A DNA stretch of 15,354 nucleotides from DUPQ01 sp041678685 (GTDB lineage Bacteria > Bacillota > Clostridia > DUPQ01): assembly GCA_041678685.1 (NCBI GenBank), contig JBAYNV010000035.1, positions 1 through 15,354 on the forward strand, written 5' to 3'. The notes under the pieces are model-generated. The model ran no database searches and was not told the origin of the DNA. It saw only the letters and a program-made list of their open reading frames with translations. The first letter of the stretch is position 1. Every line of letters starts with the position of its first letter. The position numbers were made by a program, and so were the translations under genes. Of this stretch, positions 1 to 6,846 are shown one piece after another.

Positions 1-93
1 ATGATATATGCACATTCTATATTTATAAAGCTTCACAGTCAACATCAGACATTTTTTAAGCACACTTTTTTACTGTAATATCACGCTAAACCA

Positions 94-123
94 TTGACAT
101 TAAATCACTTTCTGATGTAAAAT
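94..123 (+). promoter_or_regulatory. Predicted sigma-A promoter of pyrG
   Basis: A perfect -35 TTGACA (94-99) is followed after 18 bp by TAAAAT (118-123), one mismatch from the -10 consensus. Transcription would start near 130, leaving a leader of only about 18 nt. An AAGGGG-type ribosome binding site lies at 136-141, just before the ATG at 148. The leader is too short for an attenuator of the kind that controls pyrG in Bacillus. Confidence 0.7.
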
Positions 124-147
124 ATAAAAAACCATAAGGGGTGGAAA

Positions 148-1740
148 ATGTCAACAAAATACATATTCGTAACAGGCGGTGTTGTATCCGGATTAGGTAA
201 GGGGATAACAGCCGCTTCTTTAGGCAGACTATTAAAAAATATGGGTTACAGAATTGCGATCCAGAAATTTGATCCATACATAAATGTCGACCCCGGGATC
301 ATGAGTCCTTATCAGCATGGTGAAGTATATTTAACGGAAGATGGCATAGAAACAGACCTGGACTTAGGTCATTATGAACGCTTCATTGATGAAGATCTTG
401 ATCACTTAAGCAGTTTTACTGCAGGAAAAATATATAATACGATCAGAAAGAGAGAGTTCGCGGGAGCTTACAACGGGGGGACCATTCAGGTCATTCCCCA
501 CATCACTAACGAGATAAAAAGTTTGATATATAAAAATGCCGAAGACAAAGATGCGCAAATAGCCATCACCGAAATCGGCGGAACAGTAGGAGACATCGAA
601 TCACAGCCATTCCTTGAAGCGATACGTCAGGTCGGTCTTGAAAAAGGACATGAAAATGTTCTCTATGTACATGTTACACTTCTCCCCTATTTAAAAATAT
701 CTGATGAGCTTAAGACGAAACCCACGCAGCATTCTGTAAAAGAACTCAGAAGCATAGGCATACAGCCGGATATCATTGTATGCAGATCAGAAAAACATAT
801 TTCAAGATCTATAAAAGATAAGATATCGATGTTCTGTGATGTTGATCCTGACTGTGTTATAGAAAACATTGATGCGGAAAGCATTTATGAGATACCGGTC
901 CTTCTTGCAAATGAGGGTATAGCAAATATGGTAGTCAAAAAGCTTAACATGAAGAATCACAGCCTGGATCTTGCTGATTGGAACAAAGTCATATATGAAA
1001 TACATAATCCGCAGAGAAAAATCAGGATAGCGCTTGTAGGACAGTTCGTTACTTTCCATGAATCATATCTTTCCGTCTGTGAAGCTTTAAAACACGGCGG
1101 ATTTTTCAATCACTGCGCAGTAGAGATAAAATGGGTCGATCCCATAGATGTGACCAGGGAAAATATGGCTGAAACCTTCTCGGATGTATCCGGCATACTT
1201 GTTCCGGCGGGATTTGGCGACAGCGGCATAGAAGGCATGATCCTGGTAGCGGAATACGCAAGAGAGCACAAGATACCTTATATGGGTTTCTGTCTTGGAA
1301 TGCAGACTGCCGTCATTGAGTTTTCACGGAATGTTTTAGGATTGTACAAAGCAAACAGCACCGAATTCGACAAATACACGGAATTTAAAGCAGTCGATGA
1401 TCTTAATGACGAAGTCAGGCTCGGAGGATATTCATTTGAACCGGTCAGGAATACGATGATGGCCAGGATATATGCCGGCCAGAATGCCATAACCGAACGT
1501 CATAAGCACAGATATGAGATCAATCCGGAGTATACGGAAAGGATGAGCGAAAAAGGACTGAAGGTCTGCGGTATGCACAACGATCTGATAGATGCAATGG
1601 AGCTTCTTGATCATCCTTTCTACATCCTGACTCAGTTCCAGCCGGAATTCAAGTCAAGGCCTACGAATCCGCATCCTCTGATGAAGGCATTTATCGGTGC
1701 AGCATGCGGATATGTTAAACAGGAGAATAATGAAAAATAA
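148..1740 (+). CDS. pyrG: CTP synthase with altered glutaminase active site
   Basis: CTP synthase converts UTP to CTP using ATP and ammonia, the ammonia normally coming from glutamine hydrolysis in a C-terminal class I amidotransferase domain. The 530 aa length is normal (about 535). The N-terminal amidoligase domain (about 1-270) is well kept: nucleotide loop SGLGKGI (14-20), TEIGGTVGDIES (141-152) and KTKPTQHSVKELR (189-201). The amidotransferase domain (about 290-525) keeps the nucleophile Cys382 in FCLGMQ and Glu500. However, the catalytic His of the usual F-H-P-E motif is Gln498 (codon CAG at 1639-1641), and the usual VPGGFGxRG reads VPAGFGDSG (352-360). The synthase reaction should work. 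Glutamine-dependent activity is doubtful and the enzyme may rely on free ammonia; this is inference. It heads a two-gene unit: the next gene starts 11 bp before its end, with a ribosome binding site inside pyrG. Confidence 0.96.
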   Translation: MSTKYIFVTGGVVSGLGKGITAASLGRLLKNMGYRIAIQKFDPYINVDPGIMSPYQHGEVYLTEDGIETDLDLGHYERFIDEDLDHLSSFTAGKIYNTIRKREFAGAYNGGTIQVIPHITNEIKSLIYKNAEDKDAQIAITEIGGTVGDIESQPFLEAIRQVGLEKGHENVLYVHVTLLPYLKISDELKTKPTQHSVKELRSIGIQPDIIVCRSEKHISRSIKDKISMFCDVDPDCVIENIDAESIYEIPVLLANEGIANMVVKKLNMKNHSLDLADWNKVIYEIHNPQRKIRIALVGQFVTFHESYLSVCEALKHGGFFNHCAVEIKWVDPIDVTRENMAETFSDVSGILVPAGFGDSGIEGMILVAEYAREHKIPYMGFCLGMQTAVIEFSRNVLGLYKANSTEFDKYTEFKAVDDLNDEVRLGGYSFEPVRNTMMARIYAGQNAITERHKHRYEINPEYTERMSEKGLKVCGMHNDLIDAMELLDHPFYILTQFQPEFKSRPTNPHPLMKAFIGAACGYVKQENNEK

Positions 1741-2575
1741 GAAAACCAAGGCACTGCTTCTCAACATTTTGCTTTTCGGTTTATTCCCGATAACTGTAGC
1801 GGTGTTTGCATTTACAGCGAACTGGATACTTTTCGGAGTGACATTAGTCATATATATAGCAGTTTTTATACTTATAAAACTGGAAAACCTGATGCTGATA
1901 TCCGCAGGATATTTCGATAAAAAAGGCGATAATGAAAAAGCCCTTCATCCTGCATATAAGGCATATAAATTAAAAAGATCTTCTATCGATACAGCGAGCA
2001 TATTCATATTCATGCTTTTAAAAGCAGGCAAATATGAAAAGGCAATGGAGATCATATCGGAAAACGGATCAAGGGAAATGGATGAGGATCAATATATCGC
2101 ATTTCATTCAAATAAAGCATTATGCCTATGGAAGCTGAACAGGATAAATGAGGCGATCGCGATCTTTGATGAAATAACCAAAAACTTCGAATCTACGAGT
2201 ATTTACCTGAGCTTCGGCACTATACTTACATTTTCAGATGATCTTGATAAAGCACTGGCAGTAAATACAAAAGCATATAAATATAACTCAAAAAGCAAGG
2301 GTATAAAAGACAATCTTGCATACACATATCATCTGCTGGGAGATAAAGACAGAGCAAAAAGAATGTATGAGGAGTTATTGGGAGAACCCGTTAATTTCCC
2401 TGAAGCATATTATAACGCAGCAATGGTGGTTTTAGCTGAAGGCCAGTTCGATGAAGCAATAAGATATCTGAAGCAGGCTCTTACCAAACAATTCACAGGT
2501 CTTTCGGCAATAACCGAAGATGACGTGCAAAAGAGGATAGATTATTTGAACAGAGGCCAGGGAGAAATATCGTAA
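1730..2575 (+). CDS. Membrane-anchored tetratricopeptide repeat protein
   Basis: This 281 aa protein has no specific function that I recognise. Two adjacent hydrophobic segments (about residues 8-29 and 32-50) should form a membrane hairpin. The remainder is a soluble helical domain with several TPR-like helix pairs, such as the stretches around residues 85-100, 128-155 and 210-260, with typical features (G-x-x-x-x-A in GKYEKAMEI, GQFDEAIRYLKQAL). TPR domains usually mediate protein-protein contacts, so a scaffold role at the inner membrane face is plausible. I chose the ATG at 1730 because AGGAG (1721-1725) precedes it at proper spacing; an in-frame ATG at 1697 lies deep in pyrG and has no such site. 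The start overlaps pyrG by 11 bp, indicating translational coupling. Its 3' end overlaps the convergent pseudouridine synthase gene by 34 bp. Confidence 0.85.
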   Translation: MKNKKTKALLLNILLFGLFPITVAVFAFTANWILFGVTLVIYIAVFILIKLENLMLISAGYFDKKGDNEKALHPAYKAYKLKRSSIDTASIFIFMLLKAGKYEKAMEIISENGSREMDEDQYIAFHSNKALCLWKLNRINEAIAIFDEITKNFESTSIYLSFGTILTFSDDLDKALAVNTKAYKYNSKSKGIKDNLAYTYHLLGDKDRAKRMYEELLGEPVNFPEAYYNAAMVVLAEGQFDEAIRYLKQALTKQFTGLSAITEDDVQKRIDYLNRGQGEIS

Positions 2576-3201
2576 TCAGGCTGTTCATGGAACTCCATGG
2601 TCTCCTTTGTAATGGGATGGATGATACAAAGACTGTATGCAAAAAGGGCTATATGCCCTTTTTCAGCATTTCCGTATCTCATATCGCCATATATAGGAGT
2701 ACCTATGGAAGCGAGCTGTACACGTATCTGATGATGCCGTCCTGTTTCAAGATCTATATCCAGTAAAGCCATGTTATTTGACTTTTCTATAACTTTATAA
2801 TGCAGTTTCGCATACTTTGATCCGGGTTTGCTTTTGTCGCATATATATGATGTATTTCTCTCTTCGTCTTTATAAAGGAAGCTTTCGATGGTCCCCTTTT
2901 TCTCTTGTGGGATGCCGTCAACTATCGCATAGTACTTTTTATCAAAGTCATTGTTACGCATGCTTTCGCTCAGTCTCGAAGCTGCTTTCGAGGTTTTTGC
3001 AAAAACCATTACTCCGCCCACAGGTCTGTCAAGCCGGTGTACCAGCCCTACAAAGACGTTTCCGGGCTTTTCGTACTTTACCCTGATATATTCCTTCACT
3101 TCGTTCAGAAGGTCAGGATCCTTCGATTCATCCTCCATTACGGGCTGATCAGGTTTCTTGACTACGACTATTATATGGTTATCTTCATAAAGTACCTTCA
3201 T
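2542..3201 (-). CDS. RluA-family RNA pseudouridine synthase
   Basis: A 219 aa pseudouridine synthase of the RluA family, which isomerises specific uridines to pseudouridine in rRNA or tRNA. The signature VHRLDRPVGG (about residues 54-63) contains the presumed catalytic Asp58, and the C-terminal LETGRHHQIRVQLA is the second conserved family motif. There is no N-terminal S4 domain, so it belongs to the short stand-alone subgroup; the target base cannot be inferred from sequence. A longer reading frame begins at 3279, but I chose 3201 because GGGAG lies just upstream, homology begins there (MKVLYEDNH), and the ATG overlaps the TGA of the upstream methyltransferase gene as ATGA. The two genes should be translationally coupled, and both probably act on RNA. 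Confidence 0.9.
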   Translation of the reverse strand: MKVLYEDNHIIVVVKKPDQPVMEDESKDPDLLNEVKEYIRVKYEKPGNVFVGLVHRLDRPVGGVMVFAKTSKAASRLSESMRNNDFDKKYYAIVDGIPQEKKGTIESFLYKDEERNTSYICDKSKPGSKYAKLHYKVIEKSNNMALLDIDLETGRHHQIRVQLASIGTPIYGDMRYGNAEKGHIALFAYSLCIIHPITKETMEFHEQPDYDISPWPLFK

Positions 3202-4073
3202 TTTTTCTCCCATCTTGCCGTATACCCGCAAGGCATCACCAGATTGTTCCCTGACTGTTGCAGCCCAAGCTCGTAACATTCCGTCGATCCGCCGTATTTC
3301 TTTCCCACAGTAAGGTCAAGTACATTTTTCACGGCTGTCATGGATATATCTGAAGCATATGAATTAACAAGAAAGGCTAAGGGATCGTCACTCAGTACCG
3401 AAGAGCATAATCCGACAAGGCTGTACAGGCTGTCCTCGATCTGCCACATCTCCCCTTTCGGGCCTCTTCCATATGATGGGGGATCCATTATTATAACATC
3501 ATATTTATTGTTCCTGTTGATTTCCCTTTTAACGAATTTCACTACATCATCAACTATATACCGTATCTTCGCATTGGCCAGACCTGATAATTGAGCATTC
3601 TCTTTTGCACGGGTCACCATACCTTTGGACGCGTCCACATGGCAAACAGATGCTCCTGCATATGCGCAGGCAACAGTGGCTCCGCCCGTATATGCAAAGA
3701 GATTCAACACACTGACAGGCTTCTTTGTATTCGATATCTCGCCCTTTATCTTATCTATAAGGAAATCCCAGTTGACAGCCTGTTCGGGAAATAATCCCGT
3801 ATGCTTGAATCCCGTAGGTTCGATCCAGAATTTCAGATCTCTGTATGCTATCTGCCACCTGCCGGGTATGTTCTTATACCATTCCCATGATCCTCCGCCT
3901 GTATCTGACCTTGTATAAAGCCCGTGAATGACCATGCTCTGCTTACCGGTATAAGGCCATATGCATTGCGGATCAGGCCTTCTTAATATGATGTTGCCCC
4001 ATCTTTCTGTTTTTTCCTGGTTTCCTGTTTCAAGCAGTTCATAATCTTCCCAACAATTTGAAATCCTTATCAT
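3198..4073 (-). CDS. Class I SAM-dependent methyltransferase (RlmI/RlmK-like)
   Basis: A 291 aa Rossmann-fold methyltransferase of the type related to the 23S rRNA cytosine methyltransferase RlmI and its relatives. The SAM-binding motif I is VLNLFAYTGGAT (122-133), followed by an acidic motif II region (HVDASKGM, 145-152) and the catalytic motif IV DPPSYGRGPKGE (197-208). The N-terminal part (DYELLETG, RRPDPQCIWP) resembles that of clostridial proteins in this group and lacks an obvious PUA domain. RNA is the likely substrate, but the exact base is unknown. The ATG at 4071-4073 is preceded by AGGGG and a good promoter (4095-4123). It is the first gene of a two-gene unit with the pseudouridine synthase, which fits a joint RNA-modification role. 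Confidence 0.88.
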   Translation of the reverse strand: MIRISNCWEDYELLETGNQEKTERWGNIILRRPDPQCIWPYTGKQSMVIHGLYTRSDTGGGSWEWYKNIPGRWQIAYRDLKFWIEPTGFKHTGLFPEQAVNWDFLIDKIKGEISNTKKPVSVLNLFAYTGGATVACAYAGASVCHVDASKGMVTRAKENAQLSGLANAKIRYIVDDVVKFVKREINRNNKYDVIIMDPPSYGRGPKGEMWQIEDSLYSLVGLCSSVLSDDPLAFLVNSYASDISMTAVKNVLDLTVGKKYGGSTECYELGLQQSGNNLVMPCGYTARWEKK

Positions 4074-4094
4074 GTCACAACCCCTGTGCTGTTA

Positions 4095-4123
4095 ATTGTA
4101 TATCATCGGTACGTTGATGTAAA
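4095..4123 (-). promoter_or_regulatory. Predicted promoter of the methyltransferase-pseudouridine synthase unit
   Basis: Read on the minus strand, TTTACA (4118-4123) and TACAAT (4095-4100) are separated by exactly 17 bp, each one mismatch from consensus. The start point would be near 4088, giving a leader of about 15 nt before the ATG at 4073. The -35 box lies in one arm of an inverted repeat (4117-4148). Confidence 0.65.
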
Positions 4124-4148
4124 GTTGCCAAAATCCGTACATTTACAT
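4117..4148. repeat. Inverted repeat in divergent promoter region
   Basis: ATGTAAA at 4117-4123 and TTTACAT at 4142-4148 form a perfect 7-bp inverted repeat with 18 bp between the arms. The left arm covers the -35 box of the minus-strand promoter; the right arm lies about 20 bp upstream of the -35 of the plus-strand promoter. It could be an operator for a dimeric regulator, but two 7-bp A+T-rich arms can also arise by chance. Confidence 0.3.
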
Positions 4149-4167
4149 GAAAATTCCATATATCATA

Positions 4168-4196
4168 TTAAAATCAGCTGTCTGATATGGTATACT
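4168..4196 (+). promoter_or_regulatory. Predicted extended -10 promoter of the UroD-like gene pair
   Basis: TATACT (4191-4196) is preceded by TGG, giving an extended -10 motif, and by TTAAAA (4168-4173) at 17 bp as a partial -35. The start point would be near 4203, about 23 nt upstream of the ATG at 4226, with a strong TGGAGGT ribosome binding site at 4212-4218. Confidence 0.65.
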
Positions 4197-4225
4197 TTTG
4201 CAAGTATATTATGGAGGTATCGTAA

Positions 4226-5242
4226 ATGGATTCCCGCCAGCGCATGATAAATGTAATAGAGCATAAAGTCATAGACCGTTTCCCTCGCGATGTGTGGACA
4301 TGGCCGAATGTCAGCCTGCTGAAAAATGACCTTTACAATGATTTTCTTTCCAGGTATGAGATAGATATCGGACACCCCAGAATGGGATATATGAAAAGCG
4401 GATACGAAAAAGGCATACCTGACAGGATAGGCAGCTATACCGATGAATTCGGATGCACATTCGATGTCGGTGAGGATGGAGTAGTCGGTGAAGTCAAGAA
4501 AGCCATGTTTGAAGATTTCGATATGCTGGACAGTTATAAGATGCCATATGAGATCATCAAGGGGATAAACAAGGATGCTGTCAGTGAGCAATGTAAAAAA
4601 AGCAGTAAATTTATGGTAGCAGGTACACATATCAGACCCTTTGAAAGGATACAGTTCATGAGAGGCACTGAGGATCTTTTCTGTGATCTGGCAGCTGGCG
4701 AACCTAAGGTAGAGAAGCTCATAGCTCTTCTGCATGATTTTTATCTCAAGGAACTGGATATCATCACAGATGCCGCGATAGACGGATTTACATTTATGGA
4801 TGACTGGGGTTCTCAGATATCCCTTCTCATATCACCTAAATTATGGAGACAACTCTTCAAACCTCTGTATAAGGATTATGTGGATATGGCTCATTCAAAG
4901 GGCAAATACGCATTCTTCCATACGGATGGATTTATAGAGGAAATATATCCTGATCTGGTCGAAATAGGTGTCGATGTCATCAATTCCCAGCTCACATGTA
5001 TGAACATCGAAAAGATAGCAGACTTATATGGCGATAAAATATGTTTCTGGGGAGAACCGGACAGGCAGCACACTATCCCCTTCGGTTCAGTAACTGATAT
5101 TGAACGTGAAGTCGACCGCATAGCTGATTCTGTCATTAAAAAGAACGGGAAACGTACCGGTGCGATAGCCCAGTGCACATGGAACGCATTTGACCCGTAT
5201 GAAAACATACTTGCCGTATTCAGGCAATGGGACAAGAAGTAA
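4226..5242 (+). CDS. UroD-like / corrinoid methyltransferase superfamily protein, copy 1
   Basis: A 338 aa TIM-barrel protein of the uroporphyrinogen decarboxylase-like superfamily, which includes HemE and cobalamin-dependent methyltransferases such as MtaA and MtbA. The start MDSRQRMINVIEHKVIDRFP is the usual opening of the non-HemE members. Other conserved pieces are TDEFGC (72-77), MDDWGSQ (191-197), FFHTDG (230-235) and the C-terminal AQCTWNAFDPYEN (315-327). In MtaA-type enzymes zinc is bound by an H-x-C pair and a later Cys; here the pair is His232-Thr-Asp234, while a C-terminal Cys317 remains. HemE is unlikely because the N-terminal porphyrin-binding motif is absent. The substrate is unknown; a methyl-transfer or corrinoid-linked role is inferred. 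It is the first gene of a tandem pair, 39 bp before its paralogue, under a predicted extended -10 promoter. Confidence 0.88.
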   Translation: MDSRQRMINVIEHKVIDRFPRDVWTWPNVSLLKNDLYNDFLSRYEIDIGHPRMGYMKSGYEKGIPDRIGSYTDEFGCTFDVGEDGVVGEVKKAMFEDFDMLDSYKMPYEIIKGINKDAVSEQCKKSSKFMVAGTHIRPFERIQFMRGTEDLFCDLAAGEPKVEKLIALLHDFYLKELDIITDAAIDGFTFMDDWGSQISLLISPKLWRQLFKPLYKDYVDMAHSKGKYAFFHTDGFIEEIYPDLVEIGVDVINSQLTCMNIEKIADLYGDKICFWGEPDRQHTIPFGSVTDIEREVDRIADSVIKKNGKRTGAIAQCTWNAFDPYENILAVFRQWDKK

Positions 5243-5281
5243 AAGTATATCATTATATTCTATATTACCGGAGGTAAATGA

Positions 5282-6298
5282 ATGGATCCACGCACACGTG
5301 TTATAAATGTTTTGAAGCATAATGAGATCGACAGATTTCCGCGTACTTTATGGACTCTGCCGAATATAAATGTATTTAAAAAAGAACAGTACCGCGATCT
5401 GTGTTCTAAAATCGAGTTCGATATAGGCAATCCTGACATAGGATTTGCACAAAGCAGATACCAAAAAGGCAGCAGTTACCGCATGCCGGGGTATACTGAT
5501 GAATTTGGCTGTACTTTCGATGTTGCTGAGGAAGGTGTTGTCGGAGAAGTCAAAAAAGCTATATTTGCAGATTTTGATGCTCTTGACAGTTATCGTATGC
5601 CTAATGAGATACTTGAGAGTATAGATAAGAACGCTGTAAGCGAACAGTGTAAAAAAAGCAGCAGATTCATGATAGCTAACACACATATACGTCCTTTCGA
5701 GCGTATGCAGTTCATGAGAGGCACAGAAGACCTTTTCTGTGATCTTGCATCAGGAGAACCAAGAGTTGAGCAGCTTATAAGGATGCTCCATGAATTCTAT
5801 CTTCGAGAACTTGACATAGTGACAGATACGGCATGTGACGCATTTTCTTTCATGGATGACTGGGGAACGCAGATATCGCTTCTGATCTCACCTGTGTTAT
5901 GGAGGCAGCTCTTCAAACCTTTATATAAGGAATACTGCGATATGGCCCATTCAAAGGGAAAATTCGTGTTCTTTCATTCAGACGGATTCATAGAATCCAT
6001 TTATCCTGACCTCGTTGAGATCGGAGTGGATGCGATCAATTCGCAGCTTTTCTGTATGGATATAGAGAAACTTGTCGATCTGTACGGTGACAAGATATGT
6101 TTCTGGGGTGAGATAGACAGGCAGACAGTGCTGCCTTTTGGGACGACACGCGATGTGGAAAAAGCAGTGGACAGAGTTGCTGATGCGGTCATCAAGAAGA
6201 ATAAAAAACGCACCGGCGCGATCGCCCAGTGCGAATGGAATGCTTTTGACCCTTATGAAAATATGCTTACAGTTTTTAAGCGCTGGGATACAAAATAA
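5282..6298 (+). CDS. UroD-like / corrinoid methyltransferase superfamily protein, copy 2
   Basis: Paralogue of the preceding gene: also 338 aa, aligning without gaps and identical at 241 of 338 positions by hand count (71%). Conservation is highest in the barrel core (YTDEFGCTFD, EQCKKSS, THIRPFER, FMRGTEDLFCDLA) and lowest in residues 30-70, which may contact the substrate or partner. The site residues match copy 1: His232-Ser-Asp234 and Cys317. Identical core motifs with different flanks suggest subfunctionalisation or a heteromeric pair rather than a recent redundant copy. I chose the ATG at 5282, seven bases after GGAGG (5270-5274); an ATG at 5278 is out of frame. The TAA is 2 bp from the convergent stop of cobO. 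Specific substrate unknown. Confidence 0.88.
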   Translation: MDPRTRVINVLKHNEIDRFPRTLWTLPNINVFKKEQYRDLCSKIEFDIGNPDIGFAQSRYQKGSSYRMPGYTDEFGCTFDVAEEGVVGEVKKAIFADFDALDSYRMPNEILESIDKNAVSEQCKKSSRFMIANTHIRPFERMQFMRGTEDLFCDLASGEPRVEQLIRMLHEFYLRELDIVTDTACDAFSFMDDWGTQISLLISPVLWRQLFKPLYKEYCDMAHSKGKFVFFHSDGFIESIYPDLVEIGVDAINSQLFCMDIEKLVDLYGDKICFWGEIDRQTVLPFGTTRDVEKAVDRVADAVIKKNKKRTGAIAQCEWNAFDPYENMLTVFKRWDTK

Positions 6299-6300
6299 CG

Positions 6301-6831
6301 TTAATATTCTATGCCTTTTCTTGCTGACAGTCCCTGATCGAAAGGATGCTTTATGCTCCTTATATCCGATACATAATCCGCTGCTTCCATCATATCATGT
6401 GATGCATTCCTGCCGTTAAGTATGACTTCGAGGTGTTCCGGTTTATTTTTAAGAAAATCCAGTATCTCATGCTCATCAAGAGCTCCTATCGATACTGCTC
6501 CTAATGCTTCATCAAGTATAAGGACATCGTATTTCGAAGGTTCCGCTTTGATCGTTTCGGTCAGTTTCTCCCATGCTTTTGCATGTTCTTCAATATAACT
6601 TTTCTTTTCACTGTCATTAAGGTAATAGAAAAACTTTTTAAAAGTACAGATGCACCAGACTTCCACATTGTTCATATTCCTGAGCATTTTTATTTCTCCG
6701 CTGTCTTCAGCTTTCTGAAACTGTACAAAAAATACCTTCATCCCCTGCCCGGCAGCGCGTAAAGCTATGCCTGCTGAAGCAGTCGTTTTGCCTTTACCGT
6801 CGCCCGTATAAACATGTATCAGCCCCTTCAT
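6301..6831 (-). CDS. cobO: Cob(I)yrinic acid a,c-diamide adenosyltransferase
   Basis: A 176 aa CobO/BtuR-type adenosyltransferase, which transfers the adenosyl group of ATP to the cobalt of reduced corrinoids to form adenosylcobalamin or its precursors. The P-loop GDGKGKTT (10-17) near the N-terminus is diagnostic, and YDVLILDEA (about 104-112) provides the Walker B-like acidic residues. Length is typical for the short clostridial form. The gene lies 15 bp after the PBP2 gene and looks like the last member of the mre transcription unit, an unusual place for a cobalamin gene. Its stop codon faces that of the second UroD-like gene 2 bp away; members of that superfamily include corrinoid-dependent methyltransferases, so the adjacency may be functional. 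Ribosome binding site: AAGG about 7 nt before the ATG. Confidence 0.92.
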   Translation of the reverse strand: MKGLIHVYTGDGKGKTTASAGIALRAAGQGMKVFFVQFQKAEDSGEIKMLRNMNNVEVWCICTFKKFFYYLNDSEKKSYIEEHAKAWEKLTETIKAEPSKYDVLILDEALGAVSIGALDEHEILDFLKNKPEHLEVILNGRNASHDMMEAADYVSDIRSIKHPFDQGLSARKGIEY

Positions 6832-6846
6832 GATTTTACCTTATCC

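Noticed and set aside
1..147. Possible attenuator or regulated leader upstream of pyrG
   Set aside because: The predicted start point leaves only about 18 nt before the ATG, and no stem-loop with a T-run is visible. Bases 1-93 show only weak, A+T-rich inverted repeats.
2905..3276. 123 aa open frame on the plus strand
   Set aside because: Antisense to the pseudouridine synthase gene and its junction with the methyltransferase gene; no Shine-Dalgarno sequence or family resemblance.
3202..3279. N-terminal extension of the pseudouridine synthase to 3279
   Set aside because: The extra 26 residues are the methyltransferase C-terminus read in another frame; the ATG at 3201 has GGGAG and the family's usual N-terminus.
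4163..4735. 190 aa open frame on the minus strand
   Set aside because: It lies antisense to the first UroD-like gene and covers its promoter region, resembles no family that I recognise, and has no convincing ribosome binding site.
4226..6298. Annotation of either UroD-like gene as hemE
   Set aside because: The N-terminal porphyrin-binding motif of HemE is missing, no haem genes are nearby, and the opening sequence and length fit the methyltransferase-like branch better.
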